This document shows, piece after piece, positions 11,061 to 19,944 of a stretch of DNA of 64,000 nucleotides. Each line of letters begins with the position of its first letter. Position 1 is the stretch's first letter. This DNA is from Candidatus Poseidoniales archaeon (GTDB lineage Archaea > Thermoplasmatota > Poseidoniia > Poseidoniales > Thalassarchaeaceae). The position numbers were made by a program, and so were the translations under genes. The DNA lies in assembly GCA_028283505.1 (NCBI GenBank), contig JAPOFX010000007.1, positions 1-64,000 on the forward strand, in the 5' to 3' direction. The notes under the pieces were generated by a model that was given only the letters and a program-made list of their open reading frames with translations, searched no databases and was not told the DNA's origin.

Positions 11061-11264
11061 TCACCTTGACGAGCTTCGCTTTGACTTGAAATAGGAAAGG
11101 CTCCTACTGCCTGTTGCAACCCTTCGATGATCAACAGACCATTCACTACCGGCACTCCTTTGAGGAGAAGTTCGGAGATAATCGCCTGTTGACTCTTCCA
11201 GCATTACTGCCATCATAGCAACTACTTTCAATTTTAGCAGTCTGTTACTATCCATATTTCCCAC
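11061..11264 (-). CDS. Small putative subunit of the acyl-CoA carboxylase
   Basis: This 67-residue open frame fills the gap between the carboxyltransferase (abutting) and the biotin carrier (5-base gap). The N-terminal segment LLKLKVVAMMAVMLEES is a short amphipathic/hydrophobic helix. It resembles the helix found in small OadG-like or epsilon-like subunits of biotin-dependent carboxylases and decarboxylases. The remainder is basic and low in hydrophobics. The assignment rests mainly on position; M4 is an alternative start. Confidence 0.5.
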   Translation of the reverse strand: MGNMDSNRLLKLKVVAMMAVMLEESTGDYLRTSPQRSAGSEWSVDHRRVATGSRSLSYFKSKRSSSR

Positions 11265-12818
11265 CTAAAGAGGAATATTGCCATGCTTCCTAGCCGGCCT
11301 AACCTCTTCTTTTTCCAACAAGGCACCGAGTGCTTTAATCATAACAGTTCTAGTCTCACTTGGTTGGATGACATCATCCAAGTAGCCGAGTGATGCAGCA
11401 CGATAGGGGTTTGCGAAAGTTTCAACATAATCATCTACCAACCTCTCCCTTTCTTGTGAGGGATTGCCTGAGGAAGCTATCCTCCTCCTATGAATTATCT
11501 GCACTGCGCCCTCGGCTCCCATTACTGCTAATTGTGCAGATGGCCAAGCGACATTGTAGTCGCCCCTGATGTGTTTCGATGACATTACATCATATGCCCC
11601 CCCGTAAGCTTTCCTTGTAATCACAGTTAGCTTCGGAACGGTCGCCTCGGCATATGCATACAATAGCTTAGCACCATGCCGAATTATGCCCCCCCATTCC
11701 TGACTAGCTCCTGGAAGGAATCCAGGGACATCAACGTATGTAAGAATTGGAATATTGAATGAGTCACAGAACCTAACGAACCTCGCCGCTTTTACAGATG
11801 CATCTATGTCTAGACAACCTGCCAGAAATAAGGGTTGATTTCCGACAACTCCAACGGTATGGCCTCCAAGCCTGGCAAATCCGACCACAATATTCCGGGC
11901 AAACTCTGGTTGTACCTCAAGGAAAGCCCCGTCATCTACTGTCTCCTCAATAGCCTTCACTATGTCGTATGGCTCCTTAGGATTTGTTGGAACTAGATCA
12001 TCCAAGGAGTCACAGGATCTATCAACTGGGTCATTTGTGGGTAGAACAGGAGCTCTTTGTAGGTTATTGAGAGGGAGCAATTCGACTAAATCCCTAACCA
12101 GATCAAGCGCTGACTCGTCGTCCTCTGCCGTGAAATGAGTAACCCCAGACTTCGTAGCGTGTGTCCCAGACCCTCCTAAATCTTCGAACGAAACTTCTTC
12201 GTTAGTTACCGTTTTGATGACCTCCGGCCCAGTAATGAACATGTGTGATGTCCGATCTACCATTATCACGAAGTCCGTAATTGCAGGCGAGTAAACAGCT
12301 CCTCCTGCGCATGGCCCCATAATTACGGAAATCTGGGGAATTACTCCACTTGCTCTGACATTTCTGAAGAATATCTCAGCATATGACCCCAAACTGGCTA
12401 CTCCTTCCTGAATTCTCGCTCCTCCACTATCATTCAATCCAATGACTGGAGATCCGGTTTTCAGAGCCATGTCAAGTATCTTGCATATCTTCAGACCATG
12501 CATTTCTCCCAATGACCCGCCATATACAGTGAAATCCTGTGCGAAGCAGTAGACGGTCCTCCCACTTATTGTTCCATGGCCACAAACGACCCCGTCTCCT
12601 GGAATCACATTCCTATCCATGTCAAAGTCCCTACATCTGTGCTCAACTAGAGGGTCTATCTCCATGAAGGAATCCTCATCTAGGAGTAACTCAATCCTCT
12701 CTCTAGCAGTCAATTTACCCTTTGAGTGCTGTGCTGAAACTCTTGCTTGACCTCCTCCAGCTACAGCTTGAGCCTTACGTCGGCGAAGGTCACTGACCCG
12801 TGCATCTTCCGCGCCCAT
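11265..12818 (-). CDS. pccB: Propionyl-CoA (acyl-CoA) carboxylase, carboxyltransferase subunit
   Basis: This 517-residue protein matches the usual length of PccB/AccD5-type carboxyltransferases. The N-terminal half has the [15 protein letters not shown] motif and the oxyanion/CoA segments [10 protein letters not shown] and [11 protein letters not shown]. The C-terminal half has VDVPGFLPG and the [10 protein letters not shown] biotin-pocket motif. It transfers CO2 from carboxybiotin to propionyl-CoA, or possibly acetyl-CoA. It is first in a minus-strand operon with the small subunit and the biotin carrier. The divergent neighbour encodes part of methylmalonyl-CoA mutase, which supports propionyl-CoA as the substrate. 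Confidence 0.94.
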   Translation of the reverse strand: MGAEDARVSDLRRRKAQAVAGGGQARVSAQHSKGKLTARERIELLLDEDSFMEIDPLVEHRCRDFDMDRNVIPGDGVVCGHGTISGRTVYCFAQDFTVYGGSLGEMHGLKICKILDMALKTGSPVIGLNDSGGARIQEGVASLGSYAEIFFRNVRASGVIPQISVIMGPCAGGAVYSPAITDFVIMVDRTSHMFITGPEVIKTVTNEEVSFEDLGGSGTHATKSGVTHFTAEDDESALDLVRDLVELLPLNNLQRAPVLPTNDPVDRSCDSLDDLVPTNPKEPYDIVKAIEETVDDGAFLEVQPEFARNIVVGFARLGGHTVGVVGNQPLFLAGCLDIDASVKAARFVRFCDSFNIPILTYVDVPGFLPGASQEWGGIIRHGAKLLYAYAEATVPKLTVITRKAYGGAYDVMSSKHIRGDYNVAWPSAQLAVMGAEGAVQIIHRRRIASSGNPSQERERLVDDYVETFANPYRAASLGYLDDVIQPSETRTVMIKALGALLEKEEVRPARKHGNIPL

Positions 12819-12922
12819 GTACCTCCATCTGTCGGGACCTCAATATGTATTCCTGAAGATATCCCCCAAATTTGCGTCTGCGGTTGTTTCAAGGAGGGAA
12901 ACCGGTTCGCGAATGTCGAACT

Positions 12923-13360
12923 ATGAAGATCGTAATGGCGAAACCAGGTCTCGATGGGCATGACAGGGGTGCAAAGGTTATCGCTAGGGCACTGAGGGAC
13001 GGTGGCCACGAAGTCGTATATACTGGGTTAAGAAGAACTCCTGAGGAAATATCAAGAATAGTAATGGACGAAGACGCAACAGCTCTAGGATTGTCCACTC
13101 TATCAGGTGCTCATGATGTCCTAGTGCCTCGAATATGTGAGTTAATTAGGGAATCTGGGATGGGACATGTCATGGTTTTCCTTGGGGGGATAATTCCCGA
13201 GAGGGATCATGAAAAGATGTTCTCAGAGGGAGTAAGAGCTATTTTTGGCCCAGGGTCTAGAACCGAAGAAATACTAGCATTTTTGGAAAAGTCCAACTCC
13301 AGAATCGAAAAACATCTGCCGATTGGAGTCTCGAATAACGATGGGTGGCGTTGGAATTGA
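12923..13360 (+). CDS. Methylmalonyl-CoA mutase, B12-binding subunit
   Basis: This protein of about 145 residues is a stand-alone cobalamin-binding domain. The lower-axial ligand motif DGHDRG (D-x-H-x-x-G) is at residues 11-16, followed by SxL and GG segments (LGLSTLSGAH, FLGGIIPERD). The ATG at 12923 is preferred over an in-frame TTG at 12872 because conserved sequence begins there. Archaea often encode the mutase as separate catalytic and B12-binding chains. The catalytic chain is not in this window. The gene overlaps the MeaB gene by 16 bases. Confidence 0.92.
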   Translation: MKIVMAKPGLDGHDRGAKVIARALRDGGHEVVYTGLRRTPEEISRIVMDEDATALGLSTLSGAHDVLVPRICELIRESGMGHVMVFLGGIIPERDHEKMFSEGVRAIFGPGSRTEEILAFLEKSNSRIEKHLPIGVSNNDGWRWN

Positions 13361-14232
13361 CCGGGAAAGAAAAACTCCTGCAATCGGCCTTTGAAGGTAG
13401 TAGAAGGGACCTCTCGAGATTACTTTCTATGGTCGAGAGGGGCGAAGAACTCACGATTCCCGAAAAAGAATATGATCCCGACTACATGATTTTGGGCATT
13501 ACAGGTCCCCCAGGCGTGGGAAAATCTACTTTAGTTGGGAGGATAATCAGCTACTGGAAGGATAGGGGCAAGAAGGTAGCCGTGCTAGCAATAGATCCAT
13601 CTTCCCCACGTACAGGGGGAGCACTTCTTGGGGACAGGTTGAGGATGGATTCAGCTGATTCAGGTGAGGGAGTTTTCGTCAGGTCACTATCGACACGTGG
13701 AAATCCTGGTGGAATCTCTGCTTCCTTGATGGCTATGTCAAGATTGTTGGCATATTGTGGCTGGGAAAAAATCATTATCGAGACTGTTGGTTCCGGGCAG
13801 TCAGAACTCAAAATAGTGGCATTTGCAGATAAAATCATTCTAGTCGACGGACCAGATAGAGGGGACATAATACAGGCTGAAAAGGCTGGAATAATAGAGC
13901 TTGCAGATTTGGTAGTGGTGAATAAATCAGATGTTCCCAGCGCACTAAAGGTAGCTGAAAATATTAGGTCATCATTCTCTTTTAGCAATCAAAATGACTC
14001 GCCTGAAGTAATACTGGTATCCGCCGAGATGAACGATGGAATAGATGAGATGATGAACCTAATTCAGAGCGCCGAGTCACCATTGTGGAGAAGTAGGATA
14101 AAAATTAGAGAGAGGCTCTTGTCTCTGTGGGATCACCGGTTAATGTCATCCCCAAAGCTAAACCAAGTCATAGATGATATTGAGACCGGAAGTATTTCAC
14201 TAGAAGACGGATTGGAAATTCTATTAGGGTGA
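13345..14232 (+). CDS. meaB: MeaB/ArgK-type GTPase, chaperone of methylmalonyl-CoA mutase
   Basis: This 295-residue G3E-family GTPase has Walker A GPPGVGKS at residues 54-61, the MeaB-specific DPSSPRTGGALLGDR segment, IIETVGSGQSE as the switch region, and NKSD for guanine recognition. MeaB gates cobalamin loading and protects the mutase. The GTG start lies inside the end of the B12-subunit gene, implying translational coupling. The C-terminal dimerisation segment is short but recognisable. Confidence 0.93.
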   Translation: MALELTGKEKLLQSAFEGSRRDLSRLLSMVERGEELTIPEKEYDPDYMILGITGPPGVGKSTLVGRIISYWKDRGKKVAVLAIDPSSPRTGGALLGDRLRMDSADSGEGVFVRSLSTRGNPGGISASLMAMSRLLAYCGWEKIIIETVGSGQSELKIVAFADKIILVDGPDRGDIIQAEKAGIIELADLVVVNKSDVPSALKVAENIRSSFSFSNQNDSPEVILVSAEMNDGIDEMMNLIQSAESPLWRSRIKIRERLLSLWDHRLMSSPKLNQVIDDIETGSISLEDGLEILLG

Positions 14233-14236
14233 AGAG

Positions 14237-14881
14237 ATGAATGATGTGCTTGAAAACTTTGAAACAGATCATGTAAAGCACTCAATCGGGGGCCTTGGAG
14301 GGCACGCGCTCAGGAGAGCCACCCACATGATTATGGCCCTTATTCCGTTACTTTACTATTCTAAGGGCCAGGACCTGGCACTCTACGTGGGATTGAATCC
14401 CGAGCAGTTGGTAAGCTCTGTCGTAATTGCCATCCTAATGCTGGAAGCATTGAGACTGAAGCTAGGGATAGTTATAATTGGGCAAAGGGAATATGAGGCA
14501 AATCAAATCTCAGCATTGGCATGGGGAGGGTTCGCAGTTGCATTAGCATTATTGATTTCGCCCGATGATGGGAAAACCGGTTTAGATGCGGGCCTATACG
14601 GGATTCCAATAATATTCGGATTAACTTTTGTTGACCCAATAATGGGCGAAATTAAGAGAAAAAATCAGGACCTAAAAAAGGCTATTTACGTCGGATTACT
14701 GACATCATATGCAATATGGATTGGATGTCACTTTTGGATTGAAACACCTATCCTGGCATCACTCTTGCTGGCTCCTTTAACTGTAGCCGGGGAAGTTCCA
14801 AAACTAAGGTACATTGATGACAATGCGACAATGGTTCTATTCCCTCTCTCTGCGTTGGTAATTTTGCTACCATTCCTGTGA
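14237..14881 (+). CDS. Membrane protein similar to dolichol/phytol kinase and CDP-diglyceride synthase families
   Basis: This 214-residue protein has about six hydrophobic segments after a short cytoplasmic N-terminus. The conserved features resemble the SEC59/VTE5/DGK1 group: a basic RRATHM segment before the first helix, FVDPIMGEIKR in the middle, and a late EVPKLRYIDDNATMVLFPL segment, where D-D-N-x-T is the family's usual C-terminal signature. Such enzymes phosphorylate polyprenols or diacylglycerol using CTP. The substrate is unknown. It starts 4 bases after meaB but is probably functionally unrelated. Confidence 0.6.
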   Translation: MNDVLENFETDHVKHSIGGLGGHALRRATHMIMALIPLLYYSKGQDLALYVGLNPEQLVSSVVIAILMLEALRLKLGIVIIGQREYEANQISALAWGGFAVALALLISPDDGKTGLDAGLYGIPIIFGLTFVDPIMGEIKRKNQDLKKAIYVGLLTSYAIWIGCHFWIETPILASLLLAPLTVAGEVPKLRYIDDNATMVLFPLSALVILLPFL

Positions 14882-14933
14882 TGTAAGGATTAGTCCGGGT
14901 TATGTTTACATCCAAATCTGGTTTCCGGCCTTC

Positions 14934-15035
14934 ATGAGCGACCCGGATGGCGGTGAACTGAATCAATCAACGTACGTCATGATCTGGGCCATAGCGTCAC
15001 TCGCGTCACTTGCAATCTTCATAATTTACTTCTAA
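14934..15035 (+). CDS. 33-residue single-pass membrane protein
   Basis: An ATG at 14934 opens a 33-codon frame ending with TAA at 15033. The protein starts with a polar, acidic stretch (SDPDGGELNQS) and ends in one hydrophobic helix rich in Ala, Ile and Leu with a terminal IIYF. It is too short for routine gene calling. It overlaps the convergent alkyltransferase gene by 30 bases at its 3' end. The clear polar-head plus helix pattern in an otherwise empty gap argues for a real gene, but homologues would have to be found to be sure. Confidence 0.45.
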   Translation: MSDPDGGELNQSTYVMIWAIASLASLAIFIIYF

Positions 15036-15302
15036 ACGGATGAGAGACTCTGTTTCCAGAAGCTCAATCTTCCTTGCAATCCCGCCGTCAGCTGAATACC
15101 CCCCGATACTTCCGTCTTCACAAATTACCCTATGACAAGGAACTTCTGGAGCATATGGATTCGAGGCACAGGCATTAGCTACTCCCCGATATGACAGGGG
15201 CCTGCCAATTGCCCGAGCTATTTGCTTGTAAGTCCTAACTTCACCACGAGGGATTGAAAGTAACTCACTCCACACCAATTTCTGGAAATCTGTGCCTCGC
15301 AT
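15006..15302 (-). CDS. ogt: Methylated-DNA-protein cysteine methyltransferase (DNA-binding domain form)
   Basis: The C-terminal MGMT domain is complete: FQKLVWSELLSIPRGEVRTY, the RGVANACASNP recognition helix, and the active-site PCHRVI. The cysteine is present, so this is a repair enzyme and not an alkyltransferase-like protein with a replaced cysteine. It would remove alkyl groups from O6 of guanine in one irreversible transfer. The frame extends upstream to 15365, but the ATG at 15302, just after the neighbour's stop, gives a compact 98-residue protein lacking the usual N-terminal domain. Confidence 0.85.
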   Translation of the reverse strand: MRGTDFQKLVWSELLSIPRGEVRTYKQIARAIGRPLSYRGVANACASNPYAPEVPCHRVICEDGSIGGYSADGGIARKIELLETESLIRLEVNYEDCK

Positions 15303-15303
15303 T

Positions 15304-15606
15304 TCATTCATGTTCATCACTGGGAGATTCCATTCTGTAACCTTCATCCATGCCCACAATTTCATAATTGGACGGGAATAAGGCTACAGCTACTCCTCCA
15401 ATCATACAACCAAGACCAAGAAGAAACTGTCCGGTTATCATCATTTCCAGTGCGATAGCTACTAAAACCAATCCTCCTATATTGGATATCCAAACCAAAT
15501 TTTTGAACGTGGATAGAGATACCCCAGTAGTTCTATCCGTACGCTTTGGGCCAAACTCTGCTCCGAACCTTATTGGGTCATCCTCGCTCATTAAATCACC
15601 TATCAA
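15304..15606 (-). CDS. Two-helix membrane protein, unknown
   Basis: This 100-residue protein is not recognised. A polar N-terminal stretch of about 35 residues precedes two hydrophobic helices (VWISNIGGLVLVAIALEMMI and LLGLGCMIGGVAVALF). The tail is acidic. It overlaps the end of the upstream ferredoxin gene by 11 bases and is followed by ogt after 1 base, so the three genes form one minus-strand transcript. Confidence 0.6.
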   Translation of the reverse strand: MIGDLMSEDDPIRFGAEFGPKRTDRTTGVSLSTFKNLVWISNIGGLVLVAIALEMMITGQFLLGLGCMIGGVAVALFPSNYEIVGMDEGYRMESPSDEHE

Positions 15607-15928
15607 TCATTAGTATCGCGTCTGTCGGGCACGCCAGTACGCACAATTGGCATCCAGTACATGGGTCTCTCAAAACCTTCGCCTTTCTGTTCACCTCTAT
15701 ATTCAGAATTGGGCTGGCTAATGGGGTATCATATAGTTCGATTGCATCATCATCACAAACGATGGTGCACTGGTCACACCCTATGCATTGCTCCTCTTTG
15801 ACCCAAGCCACGGCATCTTCACCACCCTTCAGTTTGGCCTGGTCTTCTGATTTCCTAGCGTCCAAAAGCATTCTAATCCGACGTTGCTCGGATTTTCTTC
15901 TGGCTAGCAAATCTTGAATATCCGTCAA
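15596..15928 (-). CDS. Ferredoxin-like protein with two [4Fe-4S] motifs
   Basis: This 110-residue protein has a charged helical N-terminus of about 40 residues, followed by CIGCDQCTIVC and CTGCQLCVLACP. Both are C-x2-C-x2-C-x3-C sets, so two cubane clusters are likely. The first set ends in Asp-Asp rather than the usual Pro. About 30 residues separate the two motifs. It is a soluble electron carrier or a subunit of an oxidoreductase; the partner is not evident. It is first in a small operon with the two-helix protein and ogt. Confidence 0.8.
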   Translation of the reverse strand: MTDIQDLLARRKSEQRRIRMLLDARKSEDQAKLKGGEDAVAWVKEEQCIGCDQCTIVCDDDAIELYDTPLASPILNIEVNRKAKVLRDPCTGCQLCVLACPTDAILMIDR

Positions 15929-15997
15929 AAGTAACCCCCCTATTACCGCCTACTGTTGTTAACACGGTCCACACATCACTAATTTAACCATGTTTCA

Positions 15998-16273
15998 GTG
16001 GCGAGCAACATGAAGGCAACCGACCAGTCTTGGTTTCGTGATCCACTTAGCGTAATTGGGCTCTTTCAAGGTGTAATAATATGGTCAGCGATGGCATTCT
16101 TCATCTCCTTGGAGATTGCATGGATCTCTCTCGCTTGTGGAGGAATAATAGGAATTTTCCTTTCGTTGATTGCGCTTGGATATCAGCGATTAGACGTAGC
16201 TAGGTTCACATTATATGGAATAATCCTCAACGCTGTGCTATCGTCATATTCAGCATGGGTGGCATTTATTTGA
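15998..16273 (+). CDS. Small membrane protein, unknown
   Basis: This 91-residue protein has about three hydrophobic segments after a short polar start (DQSWFRDPLS). It is not recognised. The frame opens with GTG at 15998; an in-frame ATG at 16010 is the more likely start. It ends 3 bases before the convergent cytochrome/iron-sulfur fusion gene and is divergent from the ferredoxin gene. Confidence 0.55.
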   Translation: MASNMKATDQSWFRDPLSVIGLFQGVIIWSAMAFFISLEIAWISLACGGIIGIFLSLIALGYQRLDVARFTLYGIILNAVLSSYSAWVAFI

Positions 16274-16276
16274 GTT

Positions 16277-19057
16277 TCATTTTCGACCGGCTTCTACTTG
16301 CCTAGCTAAGAAACTCACAACATCTAAAATCTCGAAATCATGTTTCGGGTCTCCTTCGAACTTTAGACATTCGAAGTGAGAAACGCACTTGGGGCAAGAA
16401 GTTAGCATAATATCGGCTCCTGTGGCATTGACCTCTTCGAACCTCTGAACTCTTAGAGCCCTGCTGTTCTCATTGCAACTCATCATACTAGAGACTCCAC
16501 AGCAAAGTGCGTCCTCTCCATGATGTTCCATCTCTACCAGATCCACCCCATCTACACCAGATATCAGGTCCCTTGGCTGGTCATAGATGTTCATTTGCCT
16601 GCCAAGTCTACATGGGTCATGGAAAGTTACAGTAACATCTTCTTCTGACCTAAGATTCATGTCAAAGCCGTTTTCAACTAGGAACTCAGTGGTGTGCATA
16701 ACTTTCATATCATCCAGCTCATAGTCCATAGCAAATGTTCTGAAGCACTCGGCACAAGATGTGACTAATGTATCAATCCCGCTCTCACCTAGTTTCTTCT
16801 GATTGTATAACTTAAGCTTCTCAAATACCTCAGTCATACCTTGCCATTTCTGATCATGACCACAACACTTCAAGAAGTCCCTTCCTAGATATGTCACATC
16901 TTCCCCCATCTCTTCAAACAGGGTAAATGCAGATGTGGTTGCGTCTCCAAGATTCATTGTACCCTGGTTCACATGACTGAAAATCATCTCCTGATCCAGA
17001 TAGTCTACGCATCCAGGGTAGTAACCGATGTTAGAATCAATTGGGTAATCCTCTATCGACATAAAGTCTTCATCGGCTTCCTCTTCTGCTTCTGCAGCCA
17101 AAACCGCCTGAAGTACAGTGTGGGGTATCTCTGCAGCGGGTGGCCCTCCAACAATCATGTTCCTCCTTATGTCCACATATGAGTCATAATCCACCAGTTG
17201 GGGACAAGCGTTGGTACATGCTGAACATGTCAGGCACGAGTAAAGAGGGACGCCATCGTCCTCATTGTTCCAAGTATTGTAAATGATGTTCAGTTTGTCA
17301 CCTGCGTTGAAGAGCCTTACAGGACAGGCATCGTCACAAAGATCGCAGCCATAGCACTTGTTCATTTCATACTCATATCCTCTAGCCATACTTCTCATCA
17401 GCATGAAGACCAATGCCCCCACTCCCAAGCAAGGAACAAACAAGGAATAGATCAATTTTGCATCCAGGCTCTTCGGATTCTTCTCGAAGGTTGGGTTTTT
17501 CATATACATGGTAGACAGTGTCTCCAAATCCATGGTTGACTCTGACCTGACTACTGCAGTACCATCTTCGTTCAGAAGTAGTGGCTGATATGATATCACA
17601 GAGAAGCTTGTAATGACCTCAACGGAATCATTAATGCCTTGAGAGGTAGTCTGGAAATTCACGGTGTAGCTTTGTCCGGAATCGAGGTAAATGCTTTCTG
17701 AAATGCAACCGTCGGCTCTCCAAACTTCTGATCCGGATGAGTCAGTAAGAATGAGGCTTTGAGTGTGTGTACCTGCATTTCTTACCGACGTTCTGAATAG
17801 GCAACCTATGTCAGTCGGTACTTCTGATACTCCCAAGTCCTCTACCTCAAACGTAAAACTACTGCTGTAAATCACCTCTGATCCATCTTCCAAACCGAAG
17901 AAAGAAGCCCTATCATCTGCGGAATTTCTTCCTGTTTCGCTGTCCGCATGTCCATTATCCCCATTGAAATCAATAATTTTGAATTTTGTTGGTTGGTATA
18001 TTCCCCATTCAGACCAATGTACGGCAGCTATTACACACCAATCAGCTACATCTTCTCCCTCAGCCAGACTATTCCAAGCAGCCAATCCTTGACTCTCCTC
18101 ATATGGTATGCACTCATCTTCCCATTGCCCCCAAACATTTCCTTCTTCAACATGTACAAGAGTATCTGATGGTTGAGCTCTGAGGGCATCCAAATCTTCT
18201 AGATCGTCCATCGCTCCTAGTCCCCCATAGTCCCAGAATCCATTTTCATAAATGGGCCAGGTTACCACGGAAATCAGAACTGCAGCAATTAGGGAACCAA
18301 CCGCCACTTGTCTCCCTATGCGAGGGGTTACTCTGGATCCAACAGAGTTGAGTAGGAACTTCCTGGTTGGGAAGTATATCATGGCGAATAAGAAAATTCC
18401 AGTGAGTATCCAGGGTACGGCGTTGAAAACTTCTGCTGTCCATGGTGCCTGTCGGCCACACATTAACTCTGAATGTGACCCCAAGAAGCAGTAGTCACTG
18501 CGGTCTTTTGCATACAAGTCTAGGAATATGTTGATCGAAAACACCGATATGAACCAAACATGGGCGAGGTAGACTGCACCAGCGGTAGCGAACCAAGGGT
18601 CCTCTACACCTCTCTTCTCTCTGCCGGGGAGAAATGGTGGCAATGCCAAGATTCCAACTGGAAGCCCGGTAATTGCCGCCCCCCACCATGCAGCATTCCA
18701 GTCTATCACGGGAGCTCCTAGGAATTCACCGATAGGGCCAGCAGGAATGACGAACTGAGGTAGATACTCCCCCCATCTGAGATATCCATACGAGAAAAGA
18801 ACATACCAGTCCGGGAACACGAACCCAGCTTGAGCGAATGGATCTGCGGCACTGTGCAAAGGAGGTGGAATGAGCCACGAATAGAATGCTATAGTCATCA
18901 CAATGGAAGCGAAAATAATGGTGTCCCTGAGTACTTCTGTGGGCCAAAAGGGATGCCCTGTGAAGGTACGCCTCCTTTCTTTATCAGCTTCTAAGAGCTT
19001 ATCTCTCTCGCTAATGTATGTGTCAGCGATTCTACCAAATCTTTCAATCATGCCCAT
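16277..19057 (-). CDS. Cytochrome b C-terminal domain fused to an HdrD-like iron-sulfur module
   Basis: This protein has about 926 residues from the ATG at 19057, which has a GAGGT element upstream; the frame extends to 19084 and numbering here uses that longer frame. Residues 50-280 carry about six membrane segments like b6f subunit IV, with PDWYVLF at 91-97 in the place of the PEWY motif of the quinol site. Residues 280-540 form a polar domain with few cysteines, followed by a membrane helix at 545-562. Then come two ferredoxin motifs (C577/580/583/587 and C617/620/623/627) and two CCG domains. Both cysteine sets are complete: C692, C740-C741, C777, C780 and C825, C861-C862, C897, C900. This matches HdrB/HdrD non-cubane cluster ligands. 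It would link quinol oxidation to a cytoplasmic iron-sulfur or thiol reaction. Confidence 0.88.
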   Translation of the reverse strand: MGMIERFGRIADTYISERDKLLEADKERRRTFTGHPFWPTEVLRDTIIFASIVMTIAFYSWLIPPPLHSAADPFAQAGFVFPDWYVLFSYGYLRWGEYLPQFVIPAGPIGEFLGAPVIDWNAAWWGAAITGLPVGILALPPFLPGREKRGVEDPWFATAGAVYLAHVWFISVFSINIFLDLYAKDRSDYCFLGSHSELMCGRQAPWTAEVFNAVPWILTGIFLFAMIYFPTRKFLLNSVGSRVTPRIGRQVAVGSLIAAVLISVVTWPIYENGFWDYGGLGAMDDLEDLDALRAQPSDTLVHVEEGNVWGQWEDECIPYEESQGLAAWNSLAEGEDVADWCVIAAVHWSEWGIYQPTKFKIIDFNGDNGHADSETGRNSADDRASFFGLEDGSEVIYSSSFTFEVEDLGVSEVPTDIGCLFRTSVRNAGTHTQSLILTDSSGSEVWRADGCISESIYLDSGQSYTVNFQTTSQGINDSVEVITSFSVISYQPLLLNEDGTAVVRSESTMDLETLSTMYMKNPTFEKNPKSLDAKLIYSLFVPCLGVGALVFMLMRSMARGYEYEMNKCYGCDLCDDACPVRLFNAGDKLNIIYNTWNNEDDGVPLYSCLTCSACTNACPQLVDYDSYVDIRRNMIVGGPPAAEIPHTVLQAVLAAEAEEEADEDFMSIEDYPIDSNIGYYPGCVDYLDQEMIFSHVNQGTMNLGDATTSAFTLFEEMGEDVTYLGRDFLKCCGHDQKWQGMTEVFEKLKLYNQKKLGESGIDTLVTSCAECFRTFAMDYELDDMKVMHTTEFLVENGFDMNLRSEEDVTVTFHDPCRLGRQMNIYDQPRDLISGVDGVDLVEMEHHGEDALCCGVSSMMSCNENSRALRVQRFEEVNATGADIMLTSCPKCVSHFECLKFEGDPKHDFEILDVVSFLARQVEAGRK

Positions 19058-19067
19058 GATATCAACC

Positions 19068-19943
19068 TCAGTGTGGCTCCGCAATTCCTTGTGCCCAAAC
19101 TATGAACAAGTGAGCAAGAATCAGAGTGGTGACTACAACAGGTAGGATGAAAACATGAAGGAAATACATTCTTGTTACTGTTTGGCCAGTCACTGTAGTG
19201 CCAGCAAACATAGCTGTGGCGACCCATCCTCCGATTAATGGTGTGGAGTTGGCCATGTTGATTCCGATAGTGGCCGCGCCAAACGCCAGGCTGTCCCATG
19301 GAAGCAGATATCCTGAGTAGCCAAAGAAGATTGTGAAGAACATCAGGGCAACACCAATCAGCCAGTTGAGCTCACGAGGATTTCTGTAGGCCCCAGTAAA
19401 GTACACCCTGCACATGTGCAAGAAAACAGCCGCGACCATGAAATGTGTGGTCCAGTGATGAATGGATCTAATGATGTATCCGAATGGGAGTTGGGTCATG
19501 ATGAACTCCATACTGCTGTACGCAGGAGTTGGATCCCCCTCTCCTCCGGGGACATAGTACAGTCCGAGGACGGTACCAGTAATCACAAGAATTACGAACG
19601 CGAGGAAAGAGATTCCCCCGAGGCAGTACAGGGGATACCAGTACCATATTATTCTGAGCTTGTACTTCTCAGCATGTGTCATAGGCATCTGTCTGTGCAT
19701 ACCGTAATATGCATCCCTGCTCATACCCCAGTAGTCTTGAATCCTGAACCTAGTATCCAACCAAGAAAAGGCCCACAGGAATGTCTTCTCGGCCAGCCCC
19801 ATACTACTTGCACTAGTTTCCACGGCTCGAAGGATGTCCTTCCTCGGCATTTCCTCCCTTTCTTTTCTGAGAGTGAGGGCCACTATTACAACAACTAAAG
19901 TGATGAAAACCCAAAGGAACCAAAATTGAATCATCTCATTCAC
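19068..19943 (-). CDS. Cytochrome b6-like protein
   Basis: This 291-residue protein is the N-terminal, heme-binding half of a bc-type cytochrome b. An additional N-terminal helix and a linker of about 90 residues precede the core. Four candidate heme ligands are present: H162 and H176, spaced 14, and H263 and H278, spaced 15. The 14/15 spacing is that of b6-type proteins. The heme pocket motif GYLLPWDSLAFGAATIG is intact. It forms the core of the quinol-oxidising complex with the Rieske protein, encoded 1 base upstream, and the fused subunit encoded next. Confidence 0.93.
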   Translation of the reverse strand: MNEMIQFWFLWVFITLVVVIVALTLRKEREEMPRKDILRAVETSASSMGLAEKTFLWAFSWLDTRFRIQDYWGMSRDAYYGMHRQMPMTHAEKYKLRIIWYWYPLYCLGGISFLAFVILVITGTVLGLYYVPGGEGDPTPAYSSMEFIMTQLPFGYIIRSIHHWTTHFMVAAVFLHMCRVYFTGAYRNPRELNWLIGVALMFFTIFFGYSGYLLPWDSLAFGAATIGINMANSTPLIGGWVATAMFAGTTVTGQTVTRMYFLHVFILPVVVTTLILAHLFIVWAQGIAEPH

Positions 19944-19944
19944 C

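Noticed and set aside
15006-15302. Alkyltransferase-like protein lacking activity
   Set aside because: The PCHRV cysteine is present, so a working methyltransferase is the simpler reading.
16277-19057. Interpretation of the fused iron-sulfur protein as a methanogenic heterodisulfide reductase
   Set aside because: No coenzyme B/M or methanogenesis gene is present and the N-terminal part is of cytochrome b6f subunit IV type, so only the cluster fold is shared.
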